64,000 bases of DNA. Origin: Deltaproteobacteria bacterium. Its GTDB lineage: Bacteria; Myxococcota_A; Polyangia; Nannocystales; Nannocystaceae. Below, piece by piece: positions 43,659 to 52,957 of the stretch. How positions within the stretch are numbered: position 1 is the stretch's first letter; every line of letters starts with the position of its first letter. The stretch lies in assembly GCA_016709225.1 (NCBI GenBank), contig JADJEE010000002.1, forward strand, positions 1,054,001 to 1,118,000. The letters are read 5' to 3'. The translations under genes and the position numbers were made by a program. Below the pieces are notes generated by a model. That model was not told the origin of the DNA. It did no database searches and saw nothing but the letters and a program-made list of their open reading frames with translations.

Positions 43659-45303
43659 TCAGGTCCACCAGCAGGCGAGCTCGCCCTCGGCGGCGTCGCA
43701 GTTGGTCGCCGAGCGCGAGAGCTGGTCGAACAGCGCCGCCACCTCGTCGCGTCGATCGTCGGGCACCGCGTCCAGCCGCACGCGCACCGCGTCGAGGCTG
43801 ATGCGGTAGTCCGCGCGCGACGCCGGCACCGCATAGCCGCCAAAGCGCAGCTCGGGGTGAGAGGCCGCCATGCCCGCGAACTGCCCGACCGACGGGGCGT
43901 CGTTCTGCTGGAGCGACGGGTGGGTGAAGCCCTCGTCGAGCAACGCCTGCAGCGTCGCAGCGTCGATCTCGTTCAGCCGCACGATGCCCATCGACTCGTC
44001 CTTGGTGTCGACGCCGCACAGCACCGCGCGACGCTCGTCGTCCTGGTTGAGCGCCTTGCCCATGCCCATCAGCGCGTACTGCAGCGGCAGCTGCTGCGAC
44101 TGTGCCAGCGAGCCGCCGAGGCGCGCCAGCGCTGGCGGCCGCGACCCGCACCGCCGCGACCGGGTGATGCTCGAAGATCGCGAACAGTGGCACCTCGACG
44201 TCAGCGAGGCGACGGATCGCGCTGGTCTCGATCACCACCTGCGCGTGGAGGATGTCGCGCTCGCGGGCCGGATCATCGGCGGCAGGCGCACGCTCGGACC
44301 ACGCCGCCGGTCGCAGCCGCGGCCCCTCGAGCGCGGCGCGGAGGATCCGCTCGGCTCCGGGTGCGCGGCTGTGCTCGAGCGCGCGACCGAAGGCGAGCTG
44401 CACGAACCCGAGCAGGCGCCGCGGGTCGAGCTCGAGCAGGCGCTCGAATGCCGCATCCGAGCGCATGCGTCCGAGCGCCCGGATCGCGTGCCGCACGACG
44501 TGCTCCGAGTCGTCGTTCACGAACGCGCCGACCATCGCTTCGCCCGCGGGCTCGTCGATCAGCGTGAGCAGCTCGATCGCCGCGGCACGCACCGCCGGCT
44601 CGCGGGCCGCGACCGCGGCCGCCAGCGCGCTCGGATCGGGGTAGAGTTCGTGCAGCGGACGGTCGTGCTGGCCGGTGACGCCACCCTCGCGCATGCACTC
44701 GAACAGCGTGGCCGCCGGCACCGCATCCAGCCGCGCGAGCACGTCCTCGTGGTGGGGCTGCGACTCGATCGCGGCCATGCCGAGCTCGCGCTGCGCGTCG
44801 AAGAACGCCGCCCGCGTCAGCGAGGTGTCGCGGTCCCACGCGTTGACGAACTCCATCTCGATCATGAAGGCCCGCGCAAGCCCCTCGTCGGCGAAGATCT
44901 CCGAGGTCGGGCGCCAGCTCGCGGTGCCACCCTCGCCGTCGAGCTCCACGACGAAGCCGATCTGCTCGGTGAACACCAGGAACGCCAGTGTGCCGCGCAC
45001 GCCGAGCGATCCCAGCTGACGCAGGGCGCAGGCGAGATCCTGGTGGAGCTCCTGCACCGCGTCGGGCAGCAGGAATCCGCGCACCCCCTGGGCGTCGGCG
45101 GCGAAGTGGTTGGGTGCGCCGTCGAGCCCGTCCAGGCTCGTCATCAACGAGCGCACCGAGTCGAAGCGCGGCGGCTCGGTGCCGGCGAACAGCGGCATGC
45201 CCGGCGGCCATGTCAGCGCCTGTGGCTGCAGCGGCTGCGCGTACCACCGCGCGCGCAGGGGCTCGGGGACCGCGAAGCTCGAGAGGATGACCAGGGGAAT
45301 CAT
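43659..45303 (-). pseudogene. HEAT-repeat protein gene broken by a one-base frameshift
   Basis: From ATG 45303 the frame encodes about 390 residues: an N-terminal domain (ALRQLGSLGVRGTLAFLVF and ASWRPTSEIFADEGLAR) then HEAT-like helices (AVRAAAIELLTLIDEP, EHVVRHAIRALGRMRS). Near 44133-44142 it turns into low-complexity Ala/Arg, while the next frame continues sensibly (LARLGGSLAQSQQLPLQY, MGMGKALNQDDERRAVLCG) to a stop at 43659. Removing one base from the GCGGCCGCC tract on the coding strand restores one ORF of about 547 aa. It could be a sequencing error, since the tract is homopolymer-like and GC-rich. Probably a cytosolic protein; function unknown. Confidence 0.7.
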
Positions 45304-45391
45304 GGGGGCACTCCGACATCCGCGGGTCCGCCGATGCGAACCCAGCATCGGGGTGGATGATCCTCTGGTCCAGCTGTGACGTGCCGCGCGT

Positions 45392-45655
45392 TCACGCGCG
45401 CCAGCGCAGCCGTGCAGCTCCGCGCAGGCGCTTGATCGCGGCCTCGACGCGCTGCGCCTCGCCGCGGGTCTCGAAGGGACCAAAGACCTTGCCGACCCGC
45501 CACGGCCGCCCCGCGCGCGTGCTCTTGGCCCCGCCCGGCAGGCGTCCGTTGTGCTGCGCGACGCGGCGCTTCACGTCGAGCGCGATGCCGACGTAGGTGC
45601 GCGCGCTCGAGCGCGACCGCAGCACATAGACGCTCCAGTGATCGTCCTGCGCCAT
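45392..45655 (-). CDS. GIY-YIG nuclease-fold protein
   Basis: 87 aa from ATG 45655, so only a single domain. WSVYVLRSRSSARTYVGIA holds the GIY-YIG element as VYVL and TYVG; DVKRRVAQHNGRLPGGAKST is the following helix with conserved Arg and the HN-x-GGAKST stretch of the YhbQ/UPF0213 group. Cytosolic. Members of this size are single-domain proteins of mostly unknown or DNA/RNA-related function. It is preceded (11 bp) by a lipoprotein gene and followed by the HEAT gene on the same strand. Confidence 0.8.
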   Translation of the reverse strand: MAQDDHWSVYVLRSRSSARTYVGIALDVKRRVAQHNGRLPGGAKSTRAGRPWRVGKVFGPFETRGEAQRVEAAIKRLRGAARLRWRA

Positions 45656-45666
45656 CGGCCACGCCG

Positions 45667-46323
45667 TCAGCCTGCGGGGAGCGCGACCAGCTCGTAGACG
45701 ATCGCGGTCTTGTCGGCGTCGTCGCCCGCGTTGCCGGCGTCCTCGATCTTCGCCAGCACGCCGGGCTTGTCGATGATCATCCACACGGTCTTCTGGTTGC
45801 CGAAGAAGTCCTGCATCCGCGCGCGCGAGCACTCGAAGGTGCCCGCGGGCACGGTCACGCTCTCGCGCCCCTCGACGGTGACCGTCGGCTTCTCCATCGC
45901 GAAGAACGGGCCGAGGGTCGACCACGGCGCGGTCGCGAGCTGTGACGATGCGGCGTTGGTGCCGGGATCGGGGTCGATCGTGTAGGTCGTCGTGACGCCG
46001 TCGTCGCCGGCTTTGGCAATCGCGTAGGTCAGGGTCCCGCCGACCTTCTTGCCCTTGGCGTCGGTGCCGCTGCGCGACCACGACACCTTGGTGCCGACCG
46101 TCATCGCGGTGCGGATCGCATCGACCGTCCACGGCGCCGCGTTGGGATCGGGCGCCGGCTTCTCCTTGGGCTTGCCCGCAGCCTTGGCCGGCGCCTCCTT
46201 CTTCGGGGCCTCGAGCGCCTTCTCGATCGAGCTCGAGCTCGACGGGCCACCGCCGCAGCCGAGCGCAGGCGGCAACCCCAGGGCCAGACACATCGCGACG
46301 ACGGAACAACTGCGGCGGATCAC
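45667..46323 (-). CDS. Lipoprotein of unknown function
   Basis: 218 aa. Signal peptide and lipobox (ALGC), a Ser-rich then Lys/Ala/Pro-rich linker (KKEAPAKAAGKPKEKPAPD), and a globular domain from about residue 65: TMTVGTKVSWSRSGTD-like start (AIRTAMTVGTKVSWSRSG), KVGGTLTYAIAK, and a final VWMIIDKPGVLAKIED. The strand-rich pattern with one disulfide-free core is seen in several myxobacterial lipoproteins, but I cannot assign a family. Mature protein is probably on the outer membrane or periplasmic side. Confidence 0.65.
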   Translation of the reverse strand: MIRRSCSVVAMCLALGLPPALGCGGGPSSSSSIEKALEAPKKEAPAKAAGKPKEKPAPDPNAAPWTVDAIRTAMTVGTKVSWSRSGTDAKGKKVGGTLTYAIAKAGDDGVTTTYTIDPDPGTNAASSQLATAPWSTLGPFFAMEKPTVTVEGRESVTVPAGTFECSRARMQDFFGNQKTVWMIIDKPGVLAKIEDAGNAGDDADKTAIVYELVALPAG

Positions 46324-46362
46324 GGCGGCGCGACGTTAGCACAGCCCGGCCACGGCGCGCGG

Positions 46363-47292
46363 CTACAGACAGATCGCCGGCTGCAGGCCGGTCATGAGAT
46401 CGACACTGGCGTCCTGGCACGGGTGACCCGCGCCGCAGTCGACGTCGTTCTCGCACTGGCTGCACACACCGAGATCGAGGATGCCCATGACGCTGGCCAG
46501 CGCACAGTGTCCCGACGCGCACGAGCTGTCACCGCTGCCCTGCAGATCGCAGCTCTGACCGTTGGCGAGCGATCCTTCGGCGACGCAGCGCTTGACCCCG
46601 GTGACCTGCACGACCGCGATGTCGGGCGCGCACAGCTGCCCTGCGTCGCAGTCGGCATCCGCCACGCACTCGCTGCAGGTCGCGACCTCGATGATGCCGG
46701 GCACATCGATGATCGACGCGCACACCAGAGCATCGCCGCAGGCGTCGTCGCTCATGCAACCGCCGCCATACTCGCCGACGTTGCAGCGCGAGCCCTGCGG
46801 CGGCATCGCCAACGGGTTCGGCGCCGTGCAGCCGCCGACGTCGCAGTCGGCGTCGGTGTTGCACTCGCCACACAGCCCCCCGAGGGGACCGGCGACGTAG
46901 CAGTGGCCCGACGCGCACTCGGAGTCGAACTCGCACATCGAGTCGTTGGGAAGGCCGCCGCCGGTGTCGGTCGCGGTCGTGGGGTCGGTCGTCACCGTCG
47001 CGGTCGTGGGATCGGTCGTGACCGTCGCGGTCGCGGTGATGGTCACGTCGGTGGTCACCGACGCCGTCGTGGGCGAGTCGGTGGTGCTCGGACCGGTGCT
47101 GGTGCTGAGGGTCGACACGCCGGTCGTCGCGCTGCCGCTGCCGTCGGAGCTAGCCCCGTCGTCACTCCCGCCGCCGCCGTCGACCACCGGCCCGCAGCCC
47201 ACTGTCAGTGCCGCACCCGCCAGCCACGTCATCGCCATGCGCTTCGTCGTCATCGCGTAAGCCATCGCCATCGCCCACCCACCTCGCTTCAT
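46363..47292 (-). CDS. Cys-rich lipoprotein with Thr-repeat linker
   Basis: 309 aa from ATG 47292 (ATG 47253 would also leave a signal peptide). Lipobox TVGC, then a linker of Ser/Thr with a near-perfect repeat, VTTDPTTATVTTDPTTAT. The C-terminal 200 residues contain five modules of the form C-x-S/D-x-x-C-x(5)-C (for instance CEFDSECASGHCYVAG and CECVADADCDAGQLC-type CSECVADADCDAGQLC), a common myxobacterial Cys module. No function assigned. Extracytoplasmic by its lipobox and disulfides. Divergent from the CoA-transferase gene across 68 bp. Confidence 0.7.
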   Translation of the reverse strand: MKRGGWAMAMAYAMTTKRMAMTWLAGAALTVGCGPVVDGGGGSDDGASSDGSGSATTGVSTLSTSTGPSTTDSPTTASVTTDVTITATATVTTDPTTATVTTDPTTATDTGGGLPNDSMCEFDSECASGHCYVAGPLGGLCGECNTDADCDVGGCTAPNPLAMPPQGSRCNVGEYGGGCMSDDACGDALVCASIIDVPGIIEVATCSECVADADCDAGQLCAPDIAVVQVTGVKRCVAEGSLANGQSCDLQGSGDSSCASGHCALASVMGILDLGVCSQCENDVDCGAGHPCQDASVDLMTGLQPAICL

Positions 47293-47360
47293 CGCCGCAA
47301 TCGTAGCAGGCCGCTGCCCCCGCGCACGGCGGGAAAAACTTGCGATGCTCGTGCGCGTCC

Positions 47361-48701
47361 ATGGCGACCCCCACGTCCCCCTGCGAGCCACGCCCCACCG
47401 AACCCACGCCCTGGCGGTCGCGCGGCCGAGCGCCCGCCGACGTCGTCGCGCCGCTGCGATCGGGCATGCGCGTGTTCGTCCACGGTGCCGCCGCGACGCC
47501 CACGCCGCTGGTCGAGGCGCTGTGCCAGCGCAGCGACCTCGAGCGCGTCACGCTGTATCACCTCCACCTCGAGGGCGCGGTGCCGTTCGCCGCGCCGGAG
47601 TTCGCCGGCCGGCTCGACTCGGTGTCGCTGTTCACCGGTGGCCCGCTGCGCGAGAGCGTCGCGGCCGGCCGCGCGGACTTCATGCCGGTGTTCCTGTCCG
47701 ACATCCCGGCGCTCTTCCGCAGCCGTCGCATCCCGCTCGACGCCGCGATCGTGCAGGTCTCGCCGCCCGATCGCCACGGCATGTGCACGCTCGGAACCTC
47801 GGTGGATTGTGCCCGCGCTGCGATCGAGAGCGCGCCCTTGGTGCTGGCGGAGATCAACGAACGCATGCCCCGCACCCACGGCAACGCAATGCTGCCGCTG
47901 TCGTGCATCTCGGCGTTCTGCTGCACCGACCGACCGCTGCACGAGCACGCGCCCAGCGAGCCCGACGCGGTCGAGCAGCGCATCGGCGAGCAGGTCGCCA
48001 ACCTCATCGACGATCGCTCGACCCTGCAGATGGGCATCGGCGCCATCCCGGACGCCGTGCTCGCGCGGCTGTTCGACAAGCACGAGCTCGGCGTGCACAC
48101 CGAGATGTTCTCCGATCGACTGCTTCCCCTGGTCGCCGCCGGGGTCGTCACCAACCGCCACAAGAAGGTCCACCCCGGCCGCATCGTGACCAGCTTCGTC
48201 TCGGGCTCGCGGACGCTGTACGACTTCGTCGACGACAACCCGCTGGTCGAGTTCCACGGCTGCGATCGCACCAACGACGTCAACCTCATCGGCAAGAACG
48301 AGCGCGTGGTCGCGATCAACTCTGCGCTCGAGATCGACCTGACCGGGCAGGTGTGCGCCGACAGCATCGGCCACCGCATCTTCTCCGGCATCGGCGGTCA
48401 AATGGACTTCATGCATGCCGCGGCCCGCTCGCCCGGAGGCCGGGCCATCATCGCGCTGCCTTCGACCGCCCAGCACGGCCAGCGCTCGCGCATCGTGTCG
48501 ACGCTGCAGCCTGGCGCCGGCGTCGTCACCACCCGCGGCCACGTGCGCTGGATCGTCACCGAGTGGGGCGCGGTCGATCTGCACGGCATGACGCTGCGCG
48601 AGCGGGGCTTCGCGTTGATCTCGATCGCCCACCCCGACTTCCGCGCCGAGCTGCAGCGCGAGTTCGTGGGCCTGCGGCACTTCCCGTTGCCGTCGACATG
48701 A
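47361..48701 (+). CDS. Acetyl-CoA hydrolase/4-hydroxybutyrate CoA-transferase-like enzyme
   Basis: 446 aa from ATG 47361. Two-domain class I CoA-transferase fold: MRVFVHGAAATPTPLVEAL at the start, ADFMPVFLSDIPALF, then LQMGIGAIPDAVLARLF and HTEMFSDRLLPLVAAG, where the Glu of HTEM is the catalytic carboxylate. The C-terminal domain has SFVSGSRTLYDFVDDNP, GQVCADSIGHRIFSGIGGQ and LHGMTLRERGFALISIAHP. Members move CoA between acetate, 4-hydroxybutyrate or succinate, or hydrolyse acetyl-CoA; this one cannot be refined from sequence. Cytosolic. The stop overlaps the next gene's start (ATGA), so the PH-domain protein is coupled. Confidence 0.85.
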   Translation: MATPTSPCEPRPTEPTPWRSRGRAPADVVAPLRSGMRVFVHGAAATPTPLVEALCQRSDLERVTLYHLHLEGAVPFAAPEFAGRLDSVSLFTGGPLRESVAAGRADFMPVFLSDIPALFRSRRIPLDAAIVQVSPPDRHGMCTLGTSVDCARAAIESAPLVLAEINERMPRTHGNAMLPLSCISAFCCTDRPLHEHAPSEPDAVEQRIGEQVANLIDDRSTLQMGIGAIPDAVLARLFDKHELGVHTEMFSDRLLPLVAAGVVTNRHKKVHPGRIVTSFVSGSRTLYDFVDDNPLVEFHGCDRTNDVNLIGKNERVVAINSALEIDLTGQVCADSIGHRIFSGIGGQMDFMHAAARSPGGRAIIALPSTAQHGQRSRIVSTLQPGAGVVTTRGHVRWIVTEWGAVDLHGMTLRERGFALISIAHPDFRAELQREFVGLRHFPLPST

Positions 48702-49255
48702 CCGACACTGTCGTGGAGCACCGCGACATGTCGACCTCCCTGCAACCTCGCGCCCGCGCCGGCGCGATCCCACCGGCGATCGCGGTGATCGAGCGGCCCC
48801 ACCGCAAGCTGTGGACGCTGTACGTGCTGCGTGCGTTGCTCACCGGGCCCGGGCTGGTGCTGCTGCTGCCGCTGCTCTACTTCCGCTTCCACAGCATGCG
48901 CTACCGCTTCGACGCCGAGGGCGTGCACATGCGCTGGGGCATCCTCTTTCGTCGCGAGATCAACCTGACCTACCGGCGCATCCAGGACATCCACCTGCGC
49001 TCGGGCCTGTTCCAGCGCTGGTTGGGCCTCGCCGACGTGTTGGTGCAGACCGCCTCGGGCTCGGCCACCGCCGAGATGACCATCGAGGGCCTGCTCGAGT
49101 ACGAAGCGGTGCGCGACTTTCTCTACGCGCGCATGCGCGGCGAGCTCGACGAGCCCGCCGCCGCCCCCGATGCCGCGCTCACCGAGGCGCTACAAACCGT
49201 CACCCGGGAGCTCGCCGGCGTCCGCGATGCCCTCGCCGCGCTCGCGCCGCGATAG
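48698..49255 (+). CDS. Bacterial PH-domain (YdbS/bPH2-like) membrane protein
   Basis: 185 aa from ATG 48698, overlapping the previous stop. An N-terminal hydrophobic region (LRALLTGPGLVLLLPLLYF) probably forms a membrane hairpin; the following YRFDAEGVHMRWGILFRREI, then INLTYRRIQDIHLRSGLFQR and LGLADVLVQTASG is the bacterial PH domain (bPH2). A short helical tail follows. Such proteins are membrane-associated and of unknown function. The next gene encodes a second, longer member, so the pair may act together. Confidence 0.7.
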   Translation: MTDTVVEHRDMSTSLQPRARAGAIPPAIAVIERPHRKLWTLYVLRALLTGPGLVLLLPLLYFRFHSMRYRFDAEGVHMRWGILFRREINLTYRRIQDIHLRSGLFQRWLGLADVLVQTASGSATAEMTIEGLLEYEAVRDFLYARMRGELDEPAAAPDAALTEALQTVTRELAGVRDALAALAPR

Positions 49256-49283
49256 CCCAGGGCTGCAACCACGGCCAACGACC

Positions 49284-50036
49284 ATGTGGAACGCGTTCCT
49301 GCGACTGGTGACCGAGATCTGTGCGGTGCCGCCCCCGCCCGCAGCGGCACACCGCGGCAAGGTCGTGCTCGCGGCACCGGCGTACCTGCGCTATCGCCTG
49401 ACGGCGCTGGCGCTGCGCGGGTTGGTGTTCGTGTTTGCCTTCGCGACCACCTTCGCATCGCTCGAGACACTCGCCGGCGCGCCGAATCAGCCCGCGTTCG
49501 TCACGACGATCCTCCGGTTCGCGGAGTGGGCCTTCGGGCTCGGCTTTGCGTTCATCGCGGTGCTCGGCTACGCGCTGGTACGGCTCGACTACGAGAACCG
49601 CTGGTACGTGATCACCGATCGCAGCCTGCGGATCCGCGAGGGGATCGTGGTCGTGCACGACATGACGCTGACCTACGCCAACGTGCAGAACGTCACCGTC
49701 GAGCAGGGCCCACTGCAGCGCATGTTCGGCATCGCCGACGTGCAGGTGCAGACCGCCGGCGGCGGTGGCGGTGGCGCCGACCCCCGCGCCCACTCGATGC
49801 ACGTCGGCGTGTTGCGGGGGCTGAGCGATGCCGCCGCAGTCCAGCGCGCGGTGGTCGAGCGCATGAAGCAGGGCGACGCCGGGCTCGGCGATCCCGATGA
49901 CCGCAACGCGCCGCCCACCGCAGCCTCCACGGGCGATCTCGCGGCGACGCTCGACGCACTGGTCGCGACCGCCCGCAGCGCGCGCGAGGCCGCTGCACGG
50001 CTGCATCACGTGCGCAGCGACGGCAACGTGATCTGA
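49284..50036 (+). CDS. Bacterial PH-domain (bPH2) membrane protein, second copy
   Basis: 250 aa from ATG 49284. Two hydrophobic helices (LTALALRGLVFVFAFATTF and FAEWAFGLGFAFIAVLG), then a bPH2 domain: LDYENRWYVITDRSLRIREG, VVHDMTLTYANVQNVTVEQG, GIADVQVQTAGGG. The last 70 residues are helical and Ala-rich (LAATLDALVATARSAREAA), perhaps a coiled coil. Paralogue of the preceding gene, 28 bp downstream and in the same direction. Inner-membrane localisation is inferred. Confidence 0.7.
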   Translation: MWNAFLRLVTEICAVPPPPAAAHRGKVVLAAPAYLRYRLTALALRGLVFVFAFATTFASLETLAGAPNQPAFVTTILRFAEWAFGLGFAFIAVLGYALVRLDYENRWYVITDRSLRIREGIVVVHDMTLTYANVQNVTVEQGPLQRMFGIADVQVQTAGGGGGGADPRAHSMHVGVLRGLSDAAAVQRAVVERMKQGDAGLGDPDDRNAPPTAASTGDLAATLDALVATARSAREAAARLHHVRSDGNVI

Positions 50037-50267
50037 TCCGCTCGCGAGCTCGACGCGGGAAGCCAACAAATCAAACCGCCAAAACGAACGACGAATCCGG
50101 CCCACTGCTGGACTTGGGGGGCGAGCACCGCGAGGAGAGTCACGCCCCTCGGACCACCATGCTTGGGTGTACCGCCGTGAACGATGCGGGCCGATCCCCG
50201 CGGCGTCGATGGGTTGAATCACCTGCGCGATTCATGCGAGGGTTCCCGTGGGGGCAAGTCTTCGACG

Positions 50268-51641
50268 ATGCGAGTTCAGCAGGCACGACGCTCACGGGTT
50301 TCTTCTGTCGCCCATCTTCCATGGCTGGCGTGCATCGGCCTCGGGCTCGGGCTCGGCTGCGTCGGTTCGCAGAACGCGGCGACCACCGGTGCCGGGGACG
50401 ACTCGAGCGGCATCGGCTCGCTCACCGGGGCGTCCGCGACCGGCGGCACGACCGGCGACACCACGAGCGCGAGTGTCGGTGAGACCGGCGTCACCGCGGC
50501 CGATGGGACCACCGCCGCCACCTCGAACACCACCGCCGGCGGGCCGAAGTTCGACCTCGGCGTCACGCCCGACTTCGCGGGCAAGCCCTGCACGATGGGC
50601 AACGGCGAGCCGGAGTTCTCCTACCTGTGGGCCGCCAACAGCACGCAGGGCACGATCTCGAAGATCGACACGCAGACGGTCACCGAGGTCGGCCGCTACA
50701 TCGTGCGGCCCGACAGCAACGGCAGCCCATCGCGCACCAGCGTCAACCTCCAGGGCGACGTCGCGGTCGCCAACCGCTCCGGCGGCGTGACCAAGATCTA
50801 CGCGCTGCCCGATCGCTGCAACGAGTCCAACGGCACGCCGGGCATCCAGACCTCGAGCGACTCGAGCTACCTCGCGTGGGGCGAAGAGGAGTGCATCGCG
50901 TGGCACACCCCGTTCAACTACGAGAGCCAGCGACCGGTCGCGTGGACGCAGGGCACCTTCAACGAGGACACCTGCCAGTACGAGAACATCGCGCTGTGGA
51001 CCGCCGGTCGCGTCGGTCAGCAGACCGACGTGTTGCTGCTCGACGGTGAGGACGGCGCGGTGATCGACATGGTCACGCTGGCGGGCTTCCCCAACGACTA
51101 CTACGGCATCTACGGCGGTGCGGTCGACGGCGAGGGCAACTTCTGGGGCACCAAGCTCGGCGGCGTCATGCTCGTGCGCGTCGATCTCGACGACATGGCC
51201 TACACGACCTGGCCGGTGCCGGTGTCGAGCTACGGCATGACCGTCGACTCCGACGGCTACGTGTGGGCGTGCTCGTCGACGTTCGGTCGCTTCGACCCGA
51301 GCAGCGAGACATGGATGACCGGCAACGGCGGCGGCTACTCCGGCTGCATGGCCGAGGCCGGCGACGACGGCCTGGTGTGGATGGCCAACGGCAGCGGCGT
51401 GGTCGGCATCGATCGCCAGACCCTGCTGCCAGCCGCCAACTGGCCGACGCCGGGCTCCTACGGCGTGAGCATCGACTACTACGGCTACGTGTGGACGGTC
51501 GCCTACGGCGACGGCGCCCACCGCATCGACAAGGTCACCGGCACCGTGACCTCGTACTACGGCCTGGTCGGCGCCTACACGTACAGCGACATGACCGGCT
51601 ACGCGCTGACCAACGCCGGCGGCGGCACGCCGAGCGGTTGA
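50268..51641 (+). CDS. Vgb-like beta-propeller lipoprotein
   Basis: 457 aa from ATG 50268. Signal peptide with lipobox LGLGC, a Ser/Thr/Gly linker of 60 residues, then repeated blades of the virginiamycin-B-lyase/streptogramin-lyase type: YLWAANSTQGTISKIDTQT, DVAVANRSGGVTKIYAL, YGGAVDGEGNFWGTKLGG, YGMTVDSDGYVWACSSTFG, YGVSIDYYGYVWTVAYG. The GxVDxxGxVWxx pattern is clear. Cys pairs (CNESNG, CIAW, CQYEN) suggest disulfides. A binding protein, perhaps for peptides or sugars; no active site can be named. Upstream, 50037-50267 shows no gene. Confidence 0.8.
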   Translation: MRVQQARRSRVSSVAHLPWLACIGLGLGLGCVGSQNAATTGAGDDSSGIGSLTGASATGGTTGDTTSASVGETGVTAADGTTAATSNTTAGGPKFDLGVTPDFAGKPCTMGNGEPEFSYLWAANSTQGTISKIDTQTVTEVGRYIVRPDSNGSPSRTSVNLQGDVAVANRSGGVTKIYALPDRCNESNGTPGIQTSSDSSYLAWGEEECIAWHTPFNYESQRPVAWTQGTFNEDTCQYENIALWTAGRVGQQTDVLLLDGEDGAVIDMVTLAGFPNDYYGIYGGAVDGEGNFWGTKLGGVMLVRVDLDDMAYTTWPVPVSSYGMTVDSDGYVWACSSTFGRFDPSSETWMTGNGGGYSGCMAEAGDDGLVWMANGSGVVGIDRQTLLPAANWPTPGSYGVSIDYYGYVWTVAYGDGAHRIDKVTGTVTSYYGLVGAYTYSDMTGYALTNAGGGTPSG

Positions 51642-51765
51642 TCGTCGGGCTGCCGCTCGGCCCGCGTCAGCGCGCGGGCACGAGCGAGCGGCCGATGACG
51701 CTCGGGCTACCCTGCAGCCGGCGTGGCTCGTGGCACGGCCGGCCCCGTGGCATGATCGAACCTCG

Positions 51766-52233
51766 ATGGCTCCCGCGCGCCACGACCCCCATGCCGCCGA
51801 TCCCCGGCTGCGCGCAGCCGCGCTGGCCGCGGTCGAGGAGGTACTGCGGGACGATCGCCGCGAGAAGTACCTCGCGTGCCGCGTGCTCATGCGGCTGATG
51901 GTCGCCGACGGCGTGCTCGACGCCCGCGAGCGCACGATGCTCGAGGCGACGATGGACCGCTGCTGCCTCGACCTGGCGACCCGTGGTGCGATCTGGGCCG
52001 AGTCGCTGCTGCGCTTGTCGCCGGACAGCGTCGCCGATCCGACGGTGCACGCCGCGGCCGCCCAACCACTCGACGCGCTGCTCGAGGGCATCGCCCCCGC
52101 GGGACTCGAAGAGTTGCTGGTGCACCTGCACCACGGGGCGTGGGCCGATGGCGAGGCCGTTGCCGCGGAGCAGAGCATCATCGCCCGCGTGGCGCAGCGG
52201 CTGGCGGCGCTGCGGGGCGCGGCCGCGACCTAG
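51766..52233 (+). CDS. TerB-like protein, second copy
   Basis: 155 aa from ATG 51766. Helical with the TerB pattern: LACRVLMRLMVADGVLDARE, then ERTMLEATMDRCCLDL and HLHHGAWADGEAVAAEQSII; the acidic turn after each helix is the expected metal-binding position. No signal peptide. It differs from the copy at 22848 in having Cys and longer spacing. Role unknown. It precedes a lipoprotein gene by 60 bp on the same strand. Confidence 0.6.
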   Translation: MAPARHDPHAADPRLRAAALAAVEEVLRDDRREKYLACRVLMRLMVADGVLDARERTMLEATMDRCCLDLATRGAIWAESLLRLSPDSVADPTVHAAAAQPLDALLEGIAPAGLEELLVHLHHGAWADGEAVAAEQSIIARVAQRLAALRGAAAT

Positions 52234-52294
52234 ATCGATCCGCGCCCGCGCGCGTTGGGCCGGTGCCGGCGCTGCGACGTCGGCGGAGGTCGAC

Positions 52295-52957
52295 ATGCGC
52301 TGCCACCGGTCGTGGATCCTTTCTCTCCTGCTCGTGGCCTGCGCCGGCCGCGGCGCGACCGAAGAGCCGCTCGAGGCGACCCCTGCGGTCGCCCCGGTGG
52401 CCGCGATCGCGCCGCTGCGCCCGGCGCCGCAGCTCCCCGGCGGTCGCATCGTCGCCAGCTACGTGAACGTCGCCATGGAGGTCGCGCAGCCGATCGAGAC
52501 CGCGGCCGCACTGCAGGCGATCGCGCGCGAGGCCGGCGGCGACGTCACGAGTCTGTCGTCCAGCCCCGAGCAGGCCTCGATCTACCTGCAGCTGCCGCCC
52601 GAGGCCATGGGTCGGGTCCGCCACGCGCTCGCGCAGCTGCCCGGCACCATCGCGTCGGAGAACGCCAGCGTCAGTGACCTGACCGACAGCGTGCGGCAGC
52701 TCGATGGCCGGCTGCAGAAGCTCAACCGCGCCGACCTGGAGCTCGAGCGACTCATGCGGAGCGCTCTCGAGCACGATCTCTTCGATGCCTTCGTGGCTCA
52801 GCGCGAGCTCTGCAGCCGCGAGCGCGAGAGCCTGCAGTCGCAGATCGACAACGCCTTGCAGCAGACCCGACGGGCCCAGCTGAACGTGACGTTCACCCGC
52901 ACGGCCGCGATCGGTGGACCCGTCCGGGTGCCGGACAAGCCGTTCCTGGAGCGGTGA
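52295..52957 (+). CDS. DUF4349-like lipoprotein
   Basis: 220 aa from ATG 52295 with GGAGG at 52284-52288. Lipobox LVAC (Cys16). After an Ala/Pro linker: PGGRIVASYVNVAMEVAQP, a helix LQAIAREAGGDVTSLSSS, IYLQLPPEAMGRVRHAL, then a coiled-coil region (DSVRQLDGRLQKLNRADLEL and RERESLQSQIDNALQQTRR) and TRRAQLNVTFTR. This order (strand-helix-strand, then coiled coil) is typical of DUF4349 proteins, which usually also carry a C-terminal membrane helix; none is seen here, so anchoring is by lipid alone. Function unknown. Confidence 0.65.
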   Translation: MRCHRSWILSLLLVACAGRGATEEPLEATPAVAPVAAIAPLRPAPQLPGGRIVASYVNVAMEVAQPIETAAALQAIAREAGGDVTSLSSSPEQASIYLQLPPEAMGRVRHALAQLPGTIASENASVSDLTDSVRQLDGRLQKLNRADLELERLMRSALEHDLFDAFVAQRELCSRERESLQSQIDNALQQTRRAQLNVTFTRTAAIGGPVRVPDKPFLER

